A program made the position numbers and the translations under genes. From Pseudomonas vranovensis DSM 16006 (GTDB lineage: Bacteria; Pseudomonadota; Gammaproteobacteria; Pseudomonadales; Pseudomonadaceae): a stretch of 64,000 nt of DNA. Location of the stretch: positions 1 through 64,000 of the forward strand of contig NZ_AUED01000003.1 of assembly GCF_000425805.1 (NCBI RefSeq), given 5' to 3'. Within the stretch, counting starts at the first letter, position 1, and each line of letters opens with the position of its first letter. Of the stretch, positions 31,622 to 40,765 are shown in pieces. The notes beneath the pieces were generated by a model, which was not told the origin of the DNA, did not search any database, and saw only the letters and a program-made list of their open reading frames with translations.

Positions 31622-32527
31622 ATGCCTTTGGCCGAGATTCCATTGTGCGTCTGGCGTACCCGGGGCCTGAGTTTTTCGTTCCGGGGCCAGGACATTCGAT
31701 ACTGGACGGCAGGGCAAGGTGATCCCCTGCTGCTTATCCACGGATTTCCCACCGCGAGCTGGGATTGGCACTACCTGTGGGCGCCACTGGCCCAGCGCTT
31801 TCGGGTCATTGCCTGCGACATGCTCGGTTTTGGTGACTCGGCAAAGCCGCTGCATCACCCCTACAGCCTTATGGAACAGGCCGATCTGCAGCAGGCGTTG
31901 CTCAGCCATCTGCAGATCGATCAGCCGGTACATTTGCTGGCCCATGACTATGGCGCCAGTGTTTCCCAGGAGCTGTTGGCGCGTCGCCACGAGGGGCGGG
32001 CGAAGGTCGCCAGTTGCGTGTTCCTCAATGGTGGCCTGTTCCCCGAGCGGCACCGGGCATTGCTGATCCAGAAATTGCTGCTCAGCCGCTTGGGGTGGCT
32101 GGTAGGGCGTTCGTTTGGCCGCGATGACCTGGTGCGCCATGTTTCCCAGATCTACGGGCCCTGCACTCGCCCCAGTGAAAGCGCACTGGACGACTACTGG
32201 AGCCTGATTGCCACGAATCGCGGTACGCGGATCCTGCACAAGCTGGTGGCCTATGTACCGGAGCGCTCGACCTACCGCGAGCGCTGGGTCGGGGCCCTGA
32301 TGAGCCAACAGGTGCCGCTGCGCTTTATCAATGGCGCCGTCGATCCTGTTTCCGGGGCACACATGCTTGAGCGCTACAAGGAGTTGGTGCCCAATCCCGA
32401 TAGCGTGTCGCTGCATGGCATCGGCCATTATCCCCATACCGAAGCACCGGTACAGGTGCTGCGCCATTATCTTGATTTTCGTGAACAGCCACTGGCGTAC
32501 CTTCCCCAGAAGGTCGCCTGGTCCTGA
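31622..32527 (+). CDS. Alpha/beta hydrolase of the epoxide hydrolase/haloalkane dehalogenase type
   Basis: This 301-residue hydrolase has the oxyanion motif IHGFPTASWDW (HGFP) and the nucleophile elbow LLAHDYGAS, where the nucleophile is Asp, as in epoxide hydrolases and haloalkane dehalogenases, not Ser. The His is in HGIGHYPHTEAP near the C-terminus, and the charge-relay acid is probably in INGAVDPVSG. The substrate cannot be inferred. The ATG at 31622 begins right before the domain; the frame is open 26 codons upstream. It precedes an SDR gene. Confidence 0.88.
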   Translation: MPLAEIPLCVWRTRGLSFSFRGQDIRYWTAGQGDPLLLIHGFPTASWDWHYLWAPLAQRFRVIACDMLGFGDSAKPLHHPYSLMEQADLQQALLSHLQIDQPVHLLAHDYGASVSQELLARRHEGRAKVASCVFLNGGLFPERHRALLIQKLLLSRLGWLVGRSFGRDDLVRHVSQIYGPCTRPSESALDDYWSLIATNRGTRILHKLVAYVPERSTYRERWVGALMSQQVPLRFINGAVDPVSGAHMLERYKELVPNPDSVSLHGIGHYPHTEAPVQVLRHYLDFREQPLAYLPQKVAWS

Positions 32528-32536
32528 TGGACCAGG
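32517..32536 (+). terminator. Hairpin at the end of the hydrolase gene
   Basis: An 8-bp perfect stem (CCTGGTCC with GGACCAGG) closes on a TGAT loop that contains the stop codon. There is no T tract, so it may stabilise the 3' end rather than terminate. Confidence 0.35.
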
Positions 32537-32656
32537 TGCAACCCCATCATCGTCTGACCTTATCGCCTGCCATTCACCCCGCGCCCGCTTCGTTGTATGC
32601 GGGCCGGTGCTGATCGACACTCGGGCATCCCTTGCCGAATTCCTGGAGTGTTGAGC

Positions 32657-33565
32657 ATGAACGATTCGCTGCGCCTGGACGATAAAGTGGTCATTGTCAC
32701 TGGGGCCGGTGGTGGCCTGGGGCAGGCACATGCCTTGCTGTTTGCCCGTCATGGCGCCCGGGTGGTGGTCAACGACCTGGGCGGCTCGACCCATGGTGAA
32801 GGGGCCAGCACCTCAGCTGCCGACCGGGTAGTGGCGCAGATTCGCGAGGCCGGTGGCACAGCGGTGGCCAACCATGACTCGGTCAGCGACGGTCAGCGGA
32901 TCGTCGAGCAAGCGCTGGATACCTTCGGGCGGGTCGATGTGCTGGTCAACAATGCCGGCATCCTGCGCGACAAGACATTCCACAAGATGGAAGACAGCGA
33001 CTGGGAGCAGGTTTACCAGGTGCATGTCGCAGGCGCCTATAAGGTTACCCGTGCTGCCTGGCCGCACCTGCGCGAGCAGAACGCAGGACGGGTGATTTTC
33101 ACCTCATCGACCTCGGGCATCTACGGCAACTTCGGCCAGGCCAACTACGGCATGGCCAAGCTTGGCCTGTACGGCTTGACCCGGACCCTGGCCATCGAAG
33201 GGCGCAAGCACGGCATCCTGGTCAATGCCATTGCCCCTACCGGCGGCACACGCATGACCGAAGGGCTGTTGCCGCCCCAAGTGTTCGAGCAGCTCAAGCC
33301 AGAACTGGTCAGCCCATTGGTGGTGTATCTGGGAAGCGAGCAGTGCCAGGACAGCGGCGGCCTGTATGAAGTGGGTGGAGGCTGGGTCGGCAAGGTGCGT
33401 TGGGAACGCAGCCTGGGCGTGGGATTCAACCCCCATGAAGGCTTTTCAGCGGAGGATGTGGCTGCCAACTGGGAACGCATCAGTGATTTTGCCGACGCGG
33501 TACATCCCCGTGACAGCTTGGAGGCCTTGCAACAGATGATGGCCAACTTGCAGAAGTATCAATAG
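32657..33565 (+). CDS. SDR dehydrogenase related to peroxisomal multifunctional enzyme type 2
   Basis: This 302-residue short-chain dehydrogenase has the NAD motif TGAGGGLGQAHAL, the VNDLGGSTHGEGAS segment with the Asp that selects NAD, the NNAGILRD strand, and the catalytic Ser-Tyr-Lys (SSTSGIYGNFGQANYGMAK). The pattern matches the hydroxyacyl-CoA dehydrogenase domain of MFE-2 and its bacterial relatives, so a 3-hydroxyacyl-CoA substrate is likely but not proved. The ATG at 32657 is preferred; the upstream open frame is non-coding in composition. Confidence 0.9.
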   Translation: MNDSLRLDDKVVIVTGAGGGLGQAHALLFARHGARVVVNDLGGSTHGEGASTSAADRVVAQIREAGGTAVANHDSVSDGQRIVEQALDTFGRVDVLVNNAGILRDKTFHKMEDSDWEQVYQVHVAGAYKVTRAAWPHLREQNAGRVIFTSSTSGIYGNFGQANYGMAKLGLYGLTRTLAIEGRKHGILVNAIAPTGGTRMTEGLLPPQVFEQLKPELVSPLVVYLGSEQCQDSGGLYEVGGGWVGKVRWERSLGVGFNPHEGFSAEDVAANWERISDFADAVHPRDSLEALQQMMANLQKYQ

Positions 33566-33643
33566 GCACGATCACCTGTGGTTGTGGTCGCCGGATGAAG
33601 TTGCCTATGCTGGACGGCCACGTTCGTTACAGGAGTACAGGGG

Positions 33644-33997
33644 ATGTACGAGTCCAAAAGCGACGCCGTCATTTCGCCCCGCCAGTTTCGCTGGCGCCTG
33701 ATCTGGCATGCCCTGGCGGCCTGCCTGTTGCTGATCGGCTCGATCTTGTTCGGGGTGGTGGGGCACCTGTACTTCGAGCCGCACATCCCTCTGCATGACG
33801 CCATCTTCAACGCCACCTTGCTGCTGGGTGGGGTGGGGCCGGTGATCTTGCCGGAGAGTATCGGTGGCAAGCTGTTCTTTGCCGGTTACGGTCTGTACGT
33901 AGGGCTGGTGTTCGTTGCCAGTATCGGCCTGATCCTGGCGCCCATCGCTCACCGGTTACTGCACCGCTTTCATTTCGACGACAGCGATGACGACTGA
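33644..33997 (+). CDS. Small membrane protein of unknown function
   Basis: The 117-residue protein has three hydrophobic segments (about residues 20-42, 52-68, 76-104) and an acidic C-terminus ending DDSDDD. The start follows an AGGAG site at some distance, and its composition is clearly coding. I recognise no family. It sits between the SDR gene and the homogentisate regulator. Confidence 0.75.
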   Translation: MYESKSDAVISPRQFRWRLIWHALAACLLLIGSILFGVVGHLYFEPHIPLHDAIFNATLLLGGVGPVILPESIGGKLFFAGYGLYVGLVFVASIGLILAPIAHRLLHRFHFDDSDDD

Positions 33998-34008
33998 CTG
34001 CTCGGCAT

Positions 34009-34036
34009 AAAAAAGGCCGCTACAAACGTAGCGGCC
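34009..34036 (-). terminator. Rho-independent terminator, minus strand
   Basis: GGCCGCTAC pairs perfectly with GTAGCGGCC over 9 bp with a 4-nt loop, followed on the minus strand by six T residues. On the plus strand there is no T tract, so its direction is clear. Confidence 0.8.
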
Positions 34037-34170
34037 AAGTAAGACGCAGATCAAGGAGCTTCAAAATCAACGTCGGTGAACCTGCTGCCGGAAGAGCGGG
34101 GTGTACACGCCTCGAATGTCCGGCCTAGAGGGCTTTCTGCTGCAGCGTCGTCCTCGTGCAAACAGAATAA
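34009..34170 (-). ncRNA. Candidate small RNA or long 3' leader ending in a strong terminator
   Basis: On the minus strand a textbook terminator (34009-34036) lies 257 bp past the last minus-strand gene (hmgR), and no protein-coding frame fills the gap. A hexamer TTATTCT near 34164-34170 could be a -10 box. The 5' limit given here is a guess. The alternative is simply a long hmgR 3' UTR. I found no match to a known sRNA from memory. Confidence 0.35.
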
Positions 34171-34292
34171 GTCGCTGACCCTCAAGGAAAAATAGCGGTT
34201 GCTGACATTCACTGTTACACGCTTGGCAACAGTGTCGTGCCGCTCACGTTATCCCAGGCACCTGTTAATGACTGTGATCCTTTGTAATGAGT

Positions 34293-35078
34293 TCACGGGG
34301 TTTCTTCGTAGCCCATGCGCCAGCTGATTTGCCTGGCTGCTGCCAGCAATTGCTGTGCGGCCGGGCCTTGCTCGTCGGCATGAAAGATCGAGGTCGGGCC
34401 AACCACGGTGAGCACTGCGGCAATCTTGCCGACTGCATTGAACACGGGAGCCGAGAGTGCATCGACACCCGGCATCAACAAACCGTGGACATGGTGCAGG
34501 CCCCGTTCACGAATGCTGGCGAACAACGCCTCGTATTCGCTGGCGTTGTGGCCGAGGGCAGACAGCTCCTGATCACGCAACTCGATGGTTTCGCGCTCCG
34601 GCAGGTAGGCGCCGAACACCAGTCCGGTGGATGAACTGAGCAGCGGCAGCACCGAGCCGATCTGGGTTACCACGGTCACTGCGCGTACAGCAGGCTCGAT
34701 ATTCACCACGGTGGCACCCTGGTTACCCCAAACCGCGATAAAGCAGCTTTCGTTCAAGTCGTCGCGCAGTTGCGACAGTGGCATCGCCGCGACCTTCAGC
34801 ACATCCATCCCACCCAGGGCTGCAAGCCCAACGCGAAGGGCTTCGCGGCCCAGGCCGTAGTGGTTGGTGGCCGGGTTCTGTTCGGCAAAGCCACTGGCGA
34901 TCAAGGCCTGCAGGTAGCGATGGACCTTGCTGGCCGGCATGTCGACATGCTCGGCCAAGCGTGAAAGGGAGGTGGAAGGCGACAACTGGGCCAGGGCCTT
35001 GAGAATGTCGGTGCCGACTTCGGCCGAGCGTACCTTCTGTTTGCCGGCGCTGTCGGCGGGGGAGCTGGCTTTGGCCAT
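34293..35078 (-). CDS. hmgR: IclR-family repressor of the homogentisate genes
   Basis: The 261-residue protein has an IclR winged helix-turn-helix at about residues 20-80 (LKALAQLSPSTSLSRLAEHV, PASKVHRYLQALIASGFAEQ) and an effector domain (MDVLKVAAMPLSQLRDDLNE, SSSTGLVFGAYLPE). It is divergent from hmgA, as in P. putida, where HmgR represses hmgA-fahA-maiA and homogentisate relieves it. The operator palindrome lies in the 173-bp intergenic region. The start is ATG 35078; the frame is open 21 codons upstream. Confidence 0.93.
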   Translation of the reverse strand: MAKASSPADSAGKQKVRSAEVGTDILKALAQLSPSTSLSRLAEHVDMPASKVHRYLQALIASGFAEQNPATNHYGLGREALRVGLAALGGMDVLKVAAMPLSQLRDDLNESCFIAVWGNQGATVVNIEPAVRAVTVVTQIGSVLPLLSSSTGLVFGAYLPERETIELRDQELSALGHNASEYEALFASIRERGLHHVHGLLMPGVDALSAPVFNAVGKIAAVLTVVGPTSIFHADEQGPAAQQLLAAARQISWRMGYEETP

Positions 35079-35139
35079 GGTGCATTCGATCCGGGTTGTC
35101 CAGGTGGGCGTCTTTATAGCTTGACGGTCTTCGTCAATC

Positions 35140-35160
35140 AAATTACGTTATGCGTAATTT
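35140..35160. promoter_or_regulatory. HmgR operator
   Basis: AAATTACG-TTATG-CGTAATTT is a perfect inverted repeat with 8-bp arms. A third half-site, AATTACG, follows immediately (35161-35167). It stands in the hmgR-hmgA intergenic region, where the published P. putida HmgR operator is also palindromic. Confidence 0.75.
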
Positions 35161-35251
35161 AATTACGATAAAAATAACGCAGAAGCGCTGCCACGCTGAC
35201 CGACTCGCAGCCAACTGCCATCAACCGGCCTGCATTGGGCCCGGAGGCTCG

Positions 35252-36553
35252 ATGAACCTCGATAGCACCCCCGTCCTCGACTACCTGAGTGGATTTGGCA
35301 ACGAATTCGCCAGCGAAGCTTTGCCTGGCGCCTTGCCAGTGGGGCAGAACTCGCCGCAAAAAGCACCCTATGGCCTGTATGCCGAGCTGTTCTCCGGTAC
35401 CGCCTTCACCATGACCCGCAGCGAAATGCGCCGCACCTGGATGTACCGCATCCGGCCGTCAGCCCTGCATCCGCGCTTCGAGCGCCTGGAGCGTCAGCTG
35501 GCCGGTGGCCCGCTGGGGCAGGTAACGCCTAACCGCTTGCGCTGGAACCCGCAGGAACTGCCGAACGCGCCGACCGACTTCCTCGACGGCTGGGTGGCCA
35601 TGGCCGCGAATTCGGCGAGCGAGAAGCCTGCCGGTATCAGTATCTATACCTACAGTGCCAACCGCTCCATGGAGCGTGTGTTCTTCAACGCCGACGGCGA
35701 ACTGTTGCTGGTACCGGAGCTGGGCCGCCTGCGTATCGTCACCGAATTGGGCGTACTGGACGTCGAACCGCTGGAAATCGCCGTGCTTGCGCGGGGCCTG
35801 AAGTTCCGCGTTGAGTTGCTCGACAAACAGGCCCGTGGTTACCTCGCCGAGAACCATGGCGCGCCGCTGCGCATTCCGGACCTGGGCCCGATCGGCAGCA
35901 ATGGCCTGGCCAACCCGCGGGATTTCCTCGCGCCGGTGGCGCACTATGAGGACCATCAGGGCCCGGTGCAGCTGGTGCAGAAGTTTCTGGGCGAACTGTG
36001 GGGTTGCCAGCTCAACCATTCGCCGCTGGATGTGGTGGCCTGGCACGGCAACAATGTGCCGTACAAGTATGACCTGCGTCGTTTCAATACCATCGGCACG
36101 GTCAGCTTCGACCACCCGGACCCGTCGATTTTCACCGTGCTCACGTCGCCGACCAGCGTGCCGGGCATGGCCAACCTCGATTTCGTCATCTTCCCGCCGC
36201 GCTGGATGGTGGCCGAGAACACCTTCCGTCCACCGTGGTTCCACCGCAACCTGATGAACGAGTTCATGGGCCTGATCCAGGGCGCATACGATGCCAAGGC
36301 CGAAGGCTTCCTGCCCGGCGGCGCGTCCCTGCACAGTTGTATGAGCGCCCATGGCCCGGACGCCGAGACCTGCGCCAAGGCCATCGCCGTCGACCTTGCA
36401 CCGAGCAAGATCGACAACACCATGGCCTTCATGTTCGAGACCAGCCAGGTGCTGCGTCCGAGCCGCCATGCTCTTGAATGCCCGCAATTGCAGGCCGACT
36501 ACGATAGTTGCTGGGCAACGTTGCCGAGCACCTTCACCCCGAATCGGAGATAA
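35252..36553 (+). CDS. hmgA: Homogentisate 1,2-dioxygenase
   Basis: The 433-residue non-heme iron dioxygenase opens the ring of homogentisate to maleylacetoacetate in tyrosine and phenylalanine breakdown. Family hallmarks are [15 protein letters not shown] at the start, [34 protein letters not shown] sequence, and [15 protein letters not shown] with iron-ligand His and Glu residues. The ATG at 35252 follows GGAGG. It is the first gene of the operon with fahA and maiA; fahA begins four bases after its stop. Confidence 0.96.
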   Translation: MNLDSTPVLDYLSGFGNEFASEALPGALPVGQNSPQKAPYGLYAELFSGTAFTMTRSEMRRTWMYRIRPSALHPRFERLERQLAGGPLGQVTPNRLRWNPQELPNAPTDFLDGWVAMAANSASEKPAGISIYTYSANRSMERVFFNADGELLLVPELGRLRIVTELGVLDVEPLEIAVLARGLKFRVELLDKQARGYLAENHGAPLRIPDLGPIGSNGLANPRDFLAPVAHYEDHQGPVQLVQKFLGELWGCQLNHSPLDVVAWHGNNVPYKYDLRRFNTIGTVSFDHPDPSIFTVLTSPTSVPGMANLDFVIFPPRWMVAENTFRPPWFHRNLMNEFMGLIQGAYDAKAEGFLPGGASLHSCMSAHGPDAETCAKAIAVDLAPSKIDNTMAFMFETSQVLRPSRHALECPQLQADYDSCWATLPSTFTPNRR

Positions 36554-36556
36554 CCC

Positions 36557-37849
36557 ATGAATCAGTCCGCCATTGCCCGCAGTTGGGTCGAACACGCCAA
36601 CGGGCATCGCGATTTTCCGCTGCAGAACCTGCCGCTGGGGATCTTCACTCACAAGGATCAGGCCAAACGCTGCGGCGTGGCCATTGGCGATGCCATTCTT
36701 GACCTGGAAGGCGCTCTGGCTGCCGGCCTGTTCGAGGGCCAGGCCCGCGCCGCGGTCGAAGCGACCCGTGGTGGTTCGCTGAACGCCTTCTTCGCCCTGG
36801 GCCGTGGTGCCCGTGTGGCCCTGCGCGAGCGACTGCTGGAACTGCTGGGTGAGCACAGCGACGATCAGGTCGCGCTCAAGCCACTGTTGCTGGCAAGCGC
36901 CGATTGCCAGTTGCACCTGCCGGCGCAGATCGGTGACTACACCGATTTTTATGTGGGTATCGAGCACGCCAAGAACGTCGGCAAGTTGTTCCGTCCCGAC
37001 AACCCGCTGCTGCCCAACTACAAGTACGTGCCAATCGGCTATCACGGTCGCGCCTCGACCATTCGCCCGTCGGGCACCGACGTTCGCCGCCCCAAAGGCC
37101 AGACCCTGCCGGCCGGACAGAACGAGCCGAGCTTCGGACCGTGCGCGCGCCTGGACTATGAGTTGGAGCTGGGTATCTGGATTGGCCAGGGCAACGAGAT
37201 GGGCGAGTCGATTCCGGTGTCGGAGGCCGCCGAGCATATCGCCGGTTTCTGCCTGCTAAACGACTGGTCGGCCCGTGACATCCAGGCTTGGGAATACCAG
37301 CCCCTGGGTCCATTCCTGTCCAAGAGCTTCATCTCGACCATTTCCCCTTGGGTGGTCACTGCCGAAGCGCTGGCGCCATTTCGTTGCGCCCAGCCTGCGC
37401 GCCCGGCAGGCGACCCGCCGCCGCTGTCGTACCTGCTGGACAAGCGTGACCAGGCTGGCGGCGCCTTTGACATCGAACTGGAAGTGCTGCTGCTGACCGA
37501 GCGTATGCGCGAGCAAAACCTGCCAGCTCATCGCCTGACCTTGAGCAATACTCTAAGCATGTACTGGACGGTGGCGCAGATGGTTGCCCACCACAGTGTC
37601 AACGGTTGCCAACTGCAGCCGGGCGATCTGTTCGGTTCGGGTACGCTCTCGGGTGCCCAGCCTGGCCAGTTCGGCAGCCTGCTGGAGATCACCCAGGGCG
37701 GCAAGGAGCCTGTGCAATTGGCGTCTGGCGAGGTGCGCAAGTTCCTCGAAGACGGCGACGAGATCATTCTGCGTGCCCGTTGCGTGCGCGACGGCGTGGC
37801 GTCGATCGGTTTCGGTGAATGCCGCGGCAAGATCCTTCCGGCACATTGA
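36557..37849 (+). CDS. fahA: Fumarylacetoacetase
   Basis: The 430-residue enzyme hydrolyses fumarylacetoacetate to fumarate and acetoacetate, the final step of homogentisate degradation. Family motifs are DFYVGIEHAKNVGKLFRPDN, YKYVPIGYHGRASTI, LDYELELGIWIGQGNEMG (metal-ligand Glu residues) and LLNDWSARDIQAWEYQPLGP. The length is full. It lies between hmgA and maiA on one transcript. Confidence 0.96.
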   Translation: MNQSAIARSWVEHANGHRDFPLQNLPLGIFTHKDQAKRCGVAIGDAILDLEGALAAGLFEGQARAAVEATRGGSLNAFFALGRGARVALRERLLELLGEHSDDQVALKPLLLASADCQLHLPAQIGDYTDFYVGIEHAKNVGKLFRPDNPLLPNYKYVPIGYHGRASTIRPSGTDVRRPKGQTLPAGQNEPSFGPCARLDYELELGIWIGQGNEMGESIPVSEAAEHIAGFCLLNDWSARDIQAWEYQPLGPFLSKSFISTISPWVVTAEALAPFRCAQPARPAGDPPPLSYLLDKRDQAGGAFDIELEVLLLTERMREQNLPAHRLTLSNTLSMYWTVAQMVAHHSVNGCQLQPGDLFGSGTLSGAQPGQFGSLLEITQGGKEPVQLASGEVRKFLEDGDEIILRARCVRDGVASIGFGECRGKILPAH

Positions 37850-37861
37850 GAGGGCAGGGCC

Positions 37862-38488
37862 ATGGATCTGTTCAACTATTACCGCTCGACCTCGTCCTAC
37901 CGGGTGCGCATTGCCCTGGCACTCAAGCAGCTTGAGTACCAGTACGTGCCGGTCAACCTGCTCAAGGGGGAGCAAGGGCAGCCCGACTTCCTGGCACTCA
38001 ACCCCCAGGGGCGGGTACCGGCGCTGCGGATCGATTCCGGTGAGCTGCTGGTGCAGTCGCCAGCAATCATCGAGTACCTGGAAGAGGTTTATCCACAGCC
38101 GGCGCTGCTGCCCGAGGATCACGTGTTGCGTGCCCAGGTGAGGGGCGTGGCAGCGTTGATCGGTTGCGATGTGCATCCATTGCATAACGTCAGCGTGCTC
38201 AAGCAACTGCGCGGACTGGGCCACGATGAAGACCAGGTCAACCAGTGGATTGCCCACTGGATCAGCCAGGGCCTGGCGGCGGTGGAAGAGTTGATCGGCG
38301 ACGAAGGCTTCTGCTTTGGCGAGGAGCCAGGGCTGGCGGATGTCTACCTGGTTCCTCAGCTGTATGCGGCCGAGCGCTTCAACATCGGCCTGGGTGACTA
38401 TCCTCGGATTCGCCGAGTGGCGGCGCTGGCCGAACAACACTCGGCGTTCGTCCAGGCGCATCCCTCCCGCCAACCTGATAACCCCTGA
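37862..38488 (+). CDS. maiA: Maleylacetoacetate isomerase
   Basis: This 208-residue zeta-class glutathione transferase converts maleylacetoacetate to fumarylacetoacetate using glutathione. The catalytic N-terminal motif YYRSTSSYRVRIAL contains the SSxR-type serine-arginine signature of the zeta class. VQSPAIIEYLEEVYP is the glutathione-binding region, and FCFGEEPGLADVYLVPQLY the C-terminal helix. It begins 12 bp after fahA, completing the operon. Confidence 0.95.
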   Translation: MDLFNYYRSTSSYRVRIALALKQLEYQYVPVNLLKGEQGQPDFLALNPQGRVPALRIDSGELLVQSPAIIEYLEEVYPQPALLPEDHVLRAQVRGVAALIGCDVHPLHNVSVLKQLRGLGHDEDQVNQWIAHWISQGLAAVEELIGDEGFCFGEEPGLADVYLVPQLYAAERFNIGLGDYPRIRRVAALAEQHSAFVQAHPSRQPDNP

Positions 38489-38489
38489 G

Positions 38490-39296
38490 CTAATGCAGTG
38501 ACGGTGTCAGCGGCGGCAGTTGTCCCAGGCGCTCGGTCAGGCGCAGGCGCTGGATCGGGTCGTCACTAAGCAGCAGGGCGTACTCCAGGTCGAAACGTTC
38601 GGCCTGGGGGCATTCCAGATGCTGGTACAGGGTGGCGCGGGCCAGGTAGTCGCTGGCAGTGGCGGGGCCCAGTTGCAGGACGCGCTCGGCATCCTTGAGG
38701 GCGGCCAGGTCATCGTCGTGGGTCGTATGCAACTGGCGCAGGTTGCGTGACAGGCGTTGCAGCATCTGTTGCGGGGTGGCGGTGAGCAAATGCTCGGCAC
38801 TGAGCTGCAACTGCGGGCCGAACTGTCGGCCGAGGAGTTCGCGGCAATCGGTCGGGTACAGCCTGCGTCCACCGCAAGGGTCGAGCAGGTGATCGGCACC
38901 GGGTACGCGCAGCAGGAAGTGTCCGGGAAAATTCACCCCTTCCAAGGGGATCGACAGGCCCCGGGCCAGTTCCAGGGTCAGCAGCGCCAGCGCCAGCGGT
39001 TGCCCGCGGCGACGCTCCAGTACTTTATCGAGAAGGGCTGCCTGCGGGCGCAGCGGGTGATACTCATCCTGCTGGAAGCCCATTGCATTGAGCTCGCGCA
39101 GCAAGGGCTGTGCAAGCTCGCCAAGCGGCAACATGGGCAGGTGGTTGCTGACGTCAATCTGCAGGTCGCGGACCTTGCGCAGTTGCTGGGCGGGGTCGAC
39201 GCCGCCATCGTGTTCGGCAGCGATCCACAACGCCGCTTCCAACAAGGCGACGGGGTCACGTTCGAGGCAGGCCATACAGGCTTGGCGTGGGGTCAT
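38490..39296 (-). CDS. SirB1 family protein (transglutaminase-like with TPR)
   Basis: The 268-residue protein has an N-terminal transglutaminase-like fold (LERRRGQPLALALLTLELAR, then VNFPGHFLLRVPGADHLLDP) and a C-terminal tetratricopeptide segment (DLAALKDAERVLQLGPATAS). SirB1/YchA-type proteins are widespread and of unknown molecular function. In the first domain the Cys of true transglutaminases is not evident, so catalysis is doubtful. It is convergent with maiA, the ends nearly touching. Confidence 0.86.
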   Translation of the reverse strand: MTPRQACMACLERDPVALLEAALWIAAEHDGGVDPAQQLRKVRDLQIDVSNHLPMLPLGELAQPLLRELNAMGFQQDEYHPLRPQAALLDKVLERRRGQPLALALLTLELARGLSIPLEGVNFPGHFLLRVPGADHLLDPCGGRRLYPTDCRELLGRQFGPQLQLSAEHLLTATPQQMLQRLSRNLRQLHTTHDDDLAALKDAERVLQLGPATASDYLARATLYQHLECPQAERFDLEYALLLSDDPIQRLRLTERLGQLPPLTPSLH

Positions 39297-39421
39297 GACA
39301 ATCTCCGCTCAAGCTTCTGTTGTAGCGCTGGCCAACGCGTTCGTCCAGTGGTCCGGGCATTGTCATCATTCGGCAAACGGCGACCTATACTGGGAACAGC
39401 ACCTCACTGAGGAGCCCGCTG

Positions 39422-40441
39422 ATGTTCGCACTCATGCAAAGCACTCGTACGCAATCGCTGCACCTGTGCATTGACCCGCCGACAGGTCTGAAGGCTGTGG
39501 TCGCCATTCACAGCGAACACCTGGGGCCGGCGATGGGCGGGTGTCGTTACCTGGCCTATCCGGATGACGACAGCGCCATGGTCGATGCGATTCGCCTGGC
39601 TCAGGGCATGAGCTACAAGGCGGCGCTGGCCGGCCTGCCGCTTGGGGGCGGCAAGGCCGTGATCATTCGCAACCCGCATGTGGAAAACCGCGCGGCGCTG
39701 TTCGAAGCGTTCGGTCGCTTCGTCGAAACCCTGCAAGGGCGCTTCATCACTGCGGTGGACAGCGGTACTTCGACCCTGGACATGGACTGCATCGCCCAGA
39801 CTACCCAGCACGTCACCAGCACCACGTCAGCGGGCGATCCTTCGCCCCATGCGGCCATGGGTGTGTTCGCCGGTATTCGCGCCACGTCCATGGCCCGCCT
39901 GGGCAGCGACAATCTGGAAGGTTTGCGGGTGGCGGTGCAGGGGTTGGGTAATGTCGGCTATGCACTGGCCGAACAACTGCATGCCGCCGGTGCCGAGCTG
40001 TTGGTCAGCGACCATGACCCGGGACGGGTGCAGTTGGCAATCGAACAGTTCAATGCGCGGCCGGTGGCCAACGAGATGTTGATCAGCACCCCGTGCGACA
40101 TTTTCGCGCCGTGCGGGGTAGGGCCGGTGCTCAATGGCCAGAGTGTGATGCAGTTGCGGTGTGCCGCCGTGGCGGGGGCAGCGAACAACCAGCTGACCAC
40201 CTTGCAGGTGGCCGATCAGTTGGAGAGCCGCGGGATACTCTATGCACCCGACTATGTGATCAATGCGGGTGGCCTGATCTACGTGGCGCTCAAGCACCGT
40301 GGCGAAGACCTGGGTACCATCACCGGCCATCTGGCGCGCATACCCTCGCGCCTGACCGAAGTGTTCGCCCATGCCCAGGCGGAAAAACGCTCGCCGGCGC
40401 GGGTGGCACAAATGCTGGCCGAACGTTTGATCTACGGCTGA
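39422..40441 (+). CDS. Leu/Glu/Phe/Val dehydrogenase family protein
   Basis: The 339-residue NAD-dependent amino-acid dehydrogenase has HLGPAMGGCRYL, YKAALAGLPLGGGKAVII (catalytic Lys in the substrate site), TTSAGDPSPHAAMGVFAG, and the nucleotide motif VQGLGNVGYALAE. The length and pattern match leucine dehydrogenase (oxidative deamination of branched-chain amino acids) better than glutamate dehydrogenase. The start follows GAGGAG. It stands alone between the SirB1 gene and yebG. Confidence 0.9.
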   Translation: MFALMQSTRTQSLHLCIDPPTGLKAVVAIHSEHLGPAMGGCRYLAYPDDDSAMVDAIRLAQGMSYKAALAGLPLGGGKAVIIRNPHVENRAALFEAFGRFVETLQGRFITAVDSGTSTLDMDCIAQTTQHVTSTTSAGDPSPHAAMGVFAGIRATSMARLGSDNLEGLRVAVQGLGNVGYALAEQLHAAGAELLVSDHDPGRVQLAIEQFNARPVANEMLISTPCDIFAPCGVGPVLNGQSVMQLRCAAVAGAANNQLTTLQVADQLESRGILYAPDYVINAGGLIYVALKHRGEDLGTITGHLARIPSRLTEVFAHAQAEKRSPARVAQMLAERLIYG

Positions 40442-40444
40442 GCG

Positions 40445-40708
40445 TTATTCGGCTGGGGTGTCCGACAGCAGCTCGGCCAGGGCATCGGGCTGGCTCTTGA
40501 ACGCCTTGGCAAAGACGTCGCGATTCTTTGCCATATAGATGCCGGCATCCTCGACCTGCTGTTCGCTGAGCGACGGCACGGCTTTTTTCAGGACCTCGGC
40601 CAGCAGCTCGGCCAGTTCGAGCATCTTGTCGTGACGGTCTGCTTCGGCTTTATCCATGAACAAGCGCTCCAGATCGCGGCTGCTGCGGTATACCACTTCG
40701 ACGGCCAT
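40445..40708 (-). CDS. yebG: SOS-induced protein YebG
   Basis: This 87-residue protein of the YebG family begins MAVEVVYRSSRDLERLFMDK and has the conserved VEDAGIYMAKNRDVFAKAF tail. Family members are DNA-damage inducible through LexA; their molecular role is unclear. A perfect LexA box (40750-40765) stands 42 bp upstream of its start, so control by LexA is directly supported. Confidence 0.92.
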   Translation of the reverse strand: MAVEVVYRSSRDLERLFMDKAEADRHDKMLELAELLAEVLKKAVPSLSEQQVEDAGIYMAKNRDVFAKAFKSQPDALAELLSDTPAE

Positions 40709-40749
40709 TCATCACCTCACATGCCTTTTGAATAACGGTGTGCGTAACA

Positions 40750-40765
40750 CTGTGTTTTTGTACAG
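40750..40765. promoter_or_regulatory. LexA (SOS) box of yebG
   Basis: CTGT-N8-ACAG matches the LexA consensus exactly. The palindrome extends outward (ACACTGT...ACAGTGT). It lies between yebG and dsbB, close to the yebG start. Confidence 0.85.

Noticed and set aside
35459..37237. A 592-codon minus-strand frame across hmgA and fahA
   Set aside because: It is an antisense shadow; both strands cannot be coding here, and hmgA and fahA are unmistakable.
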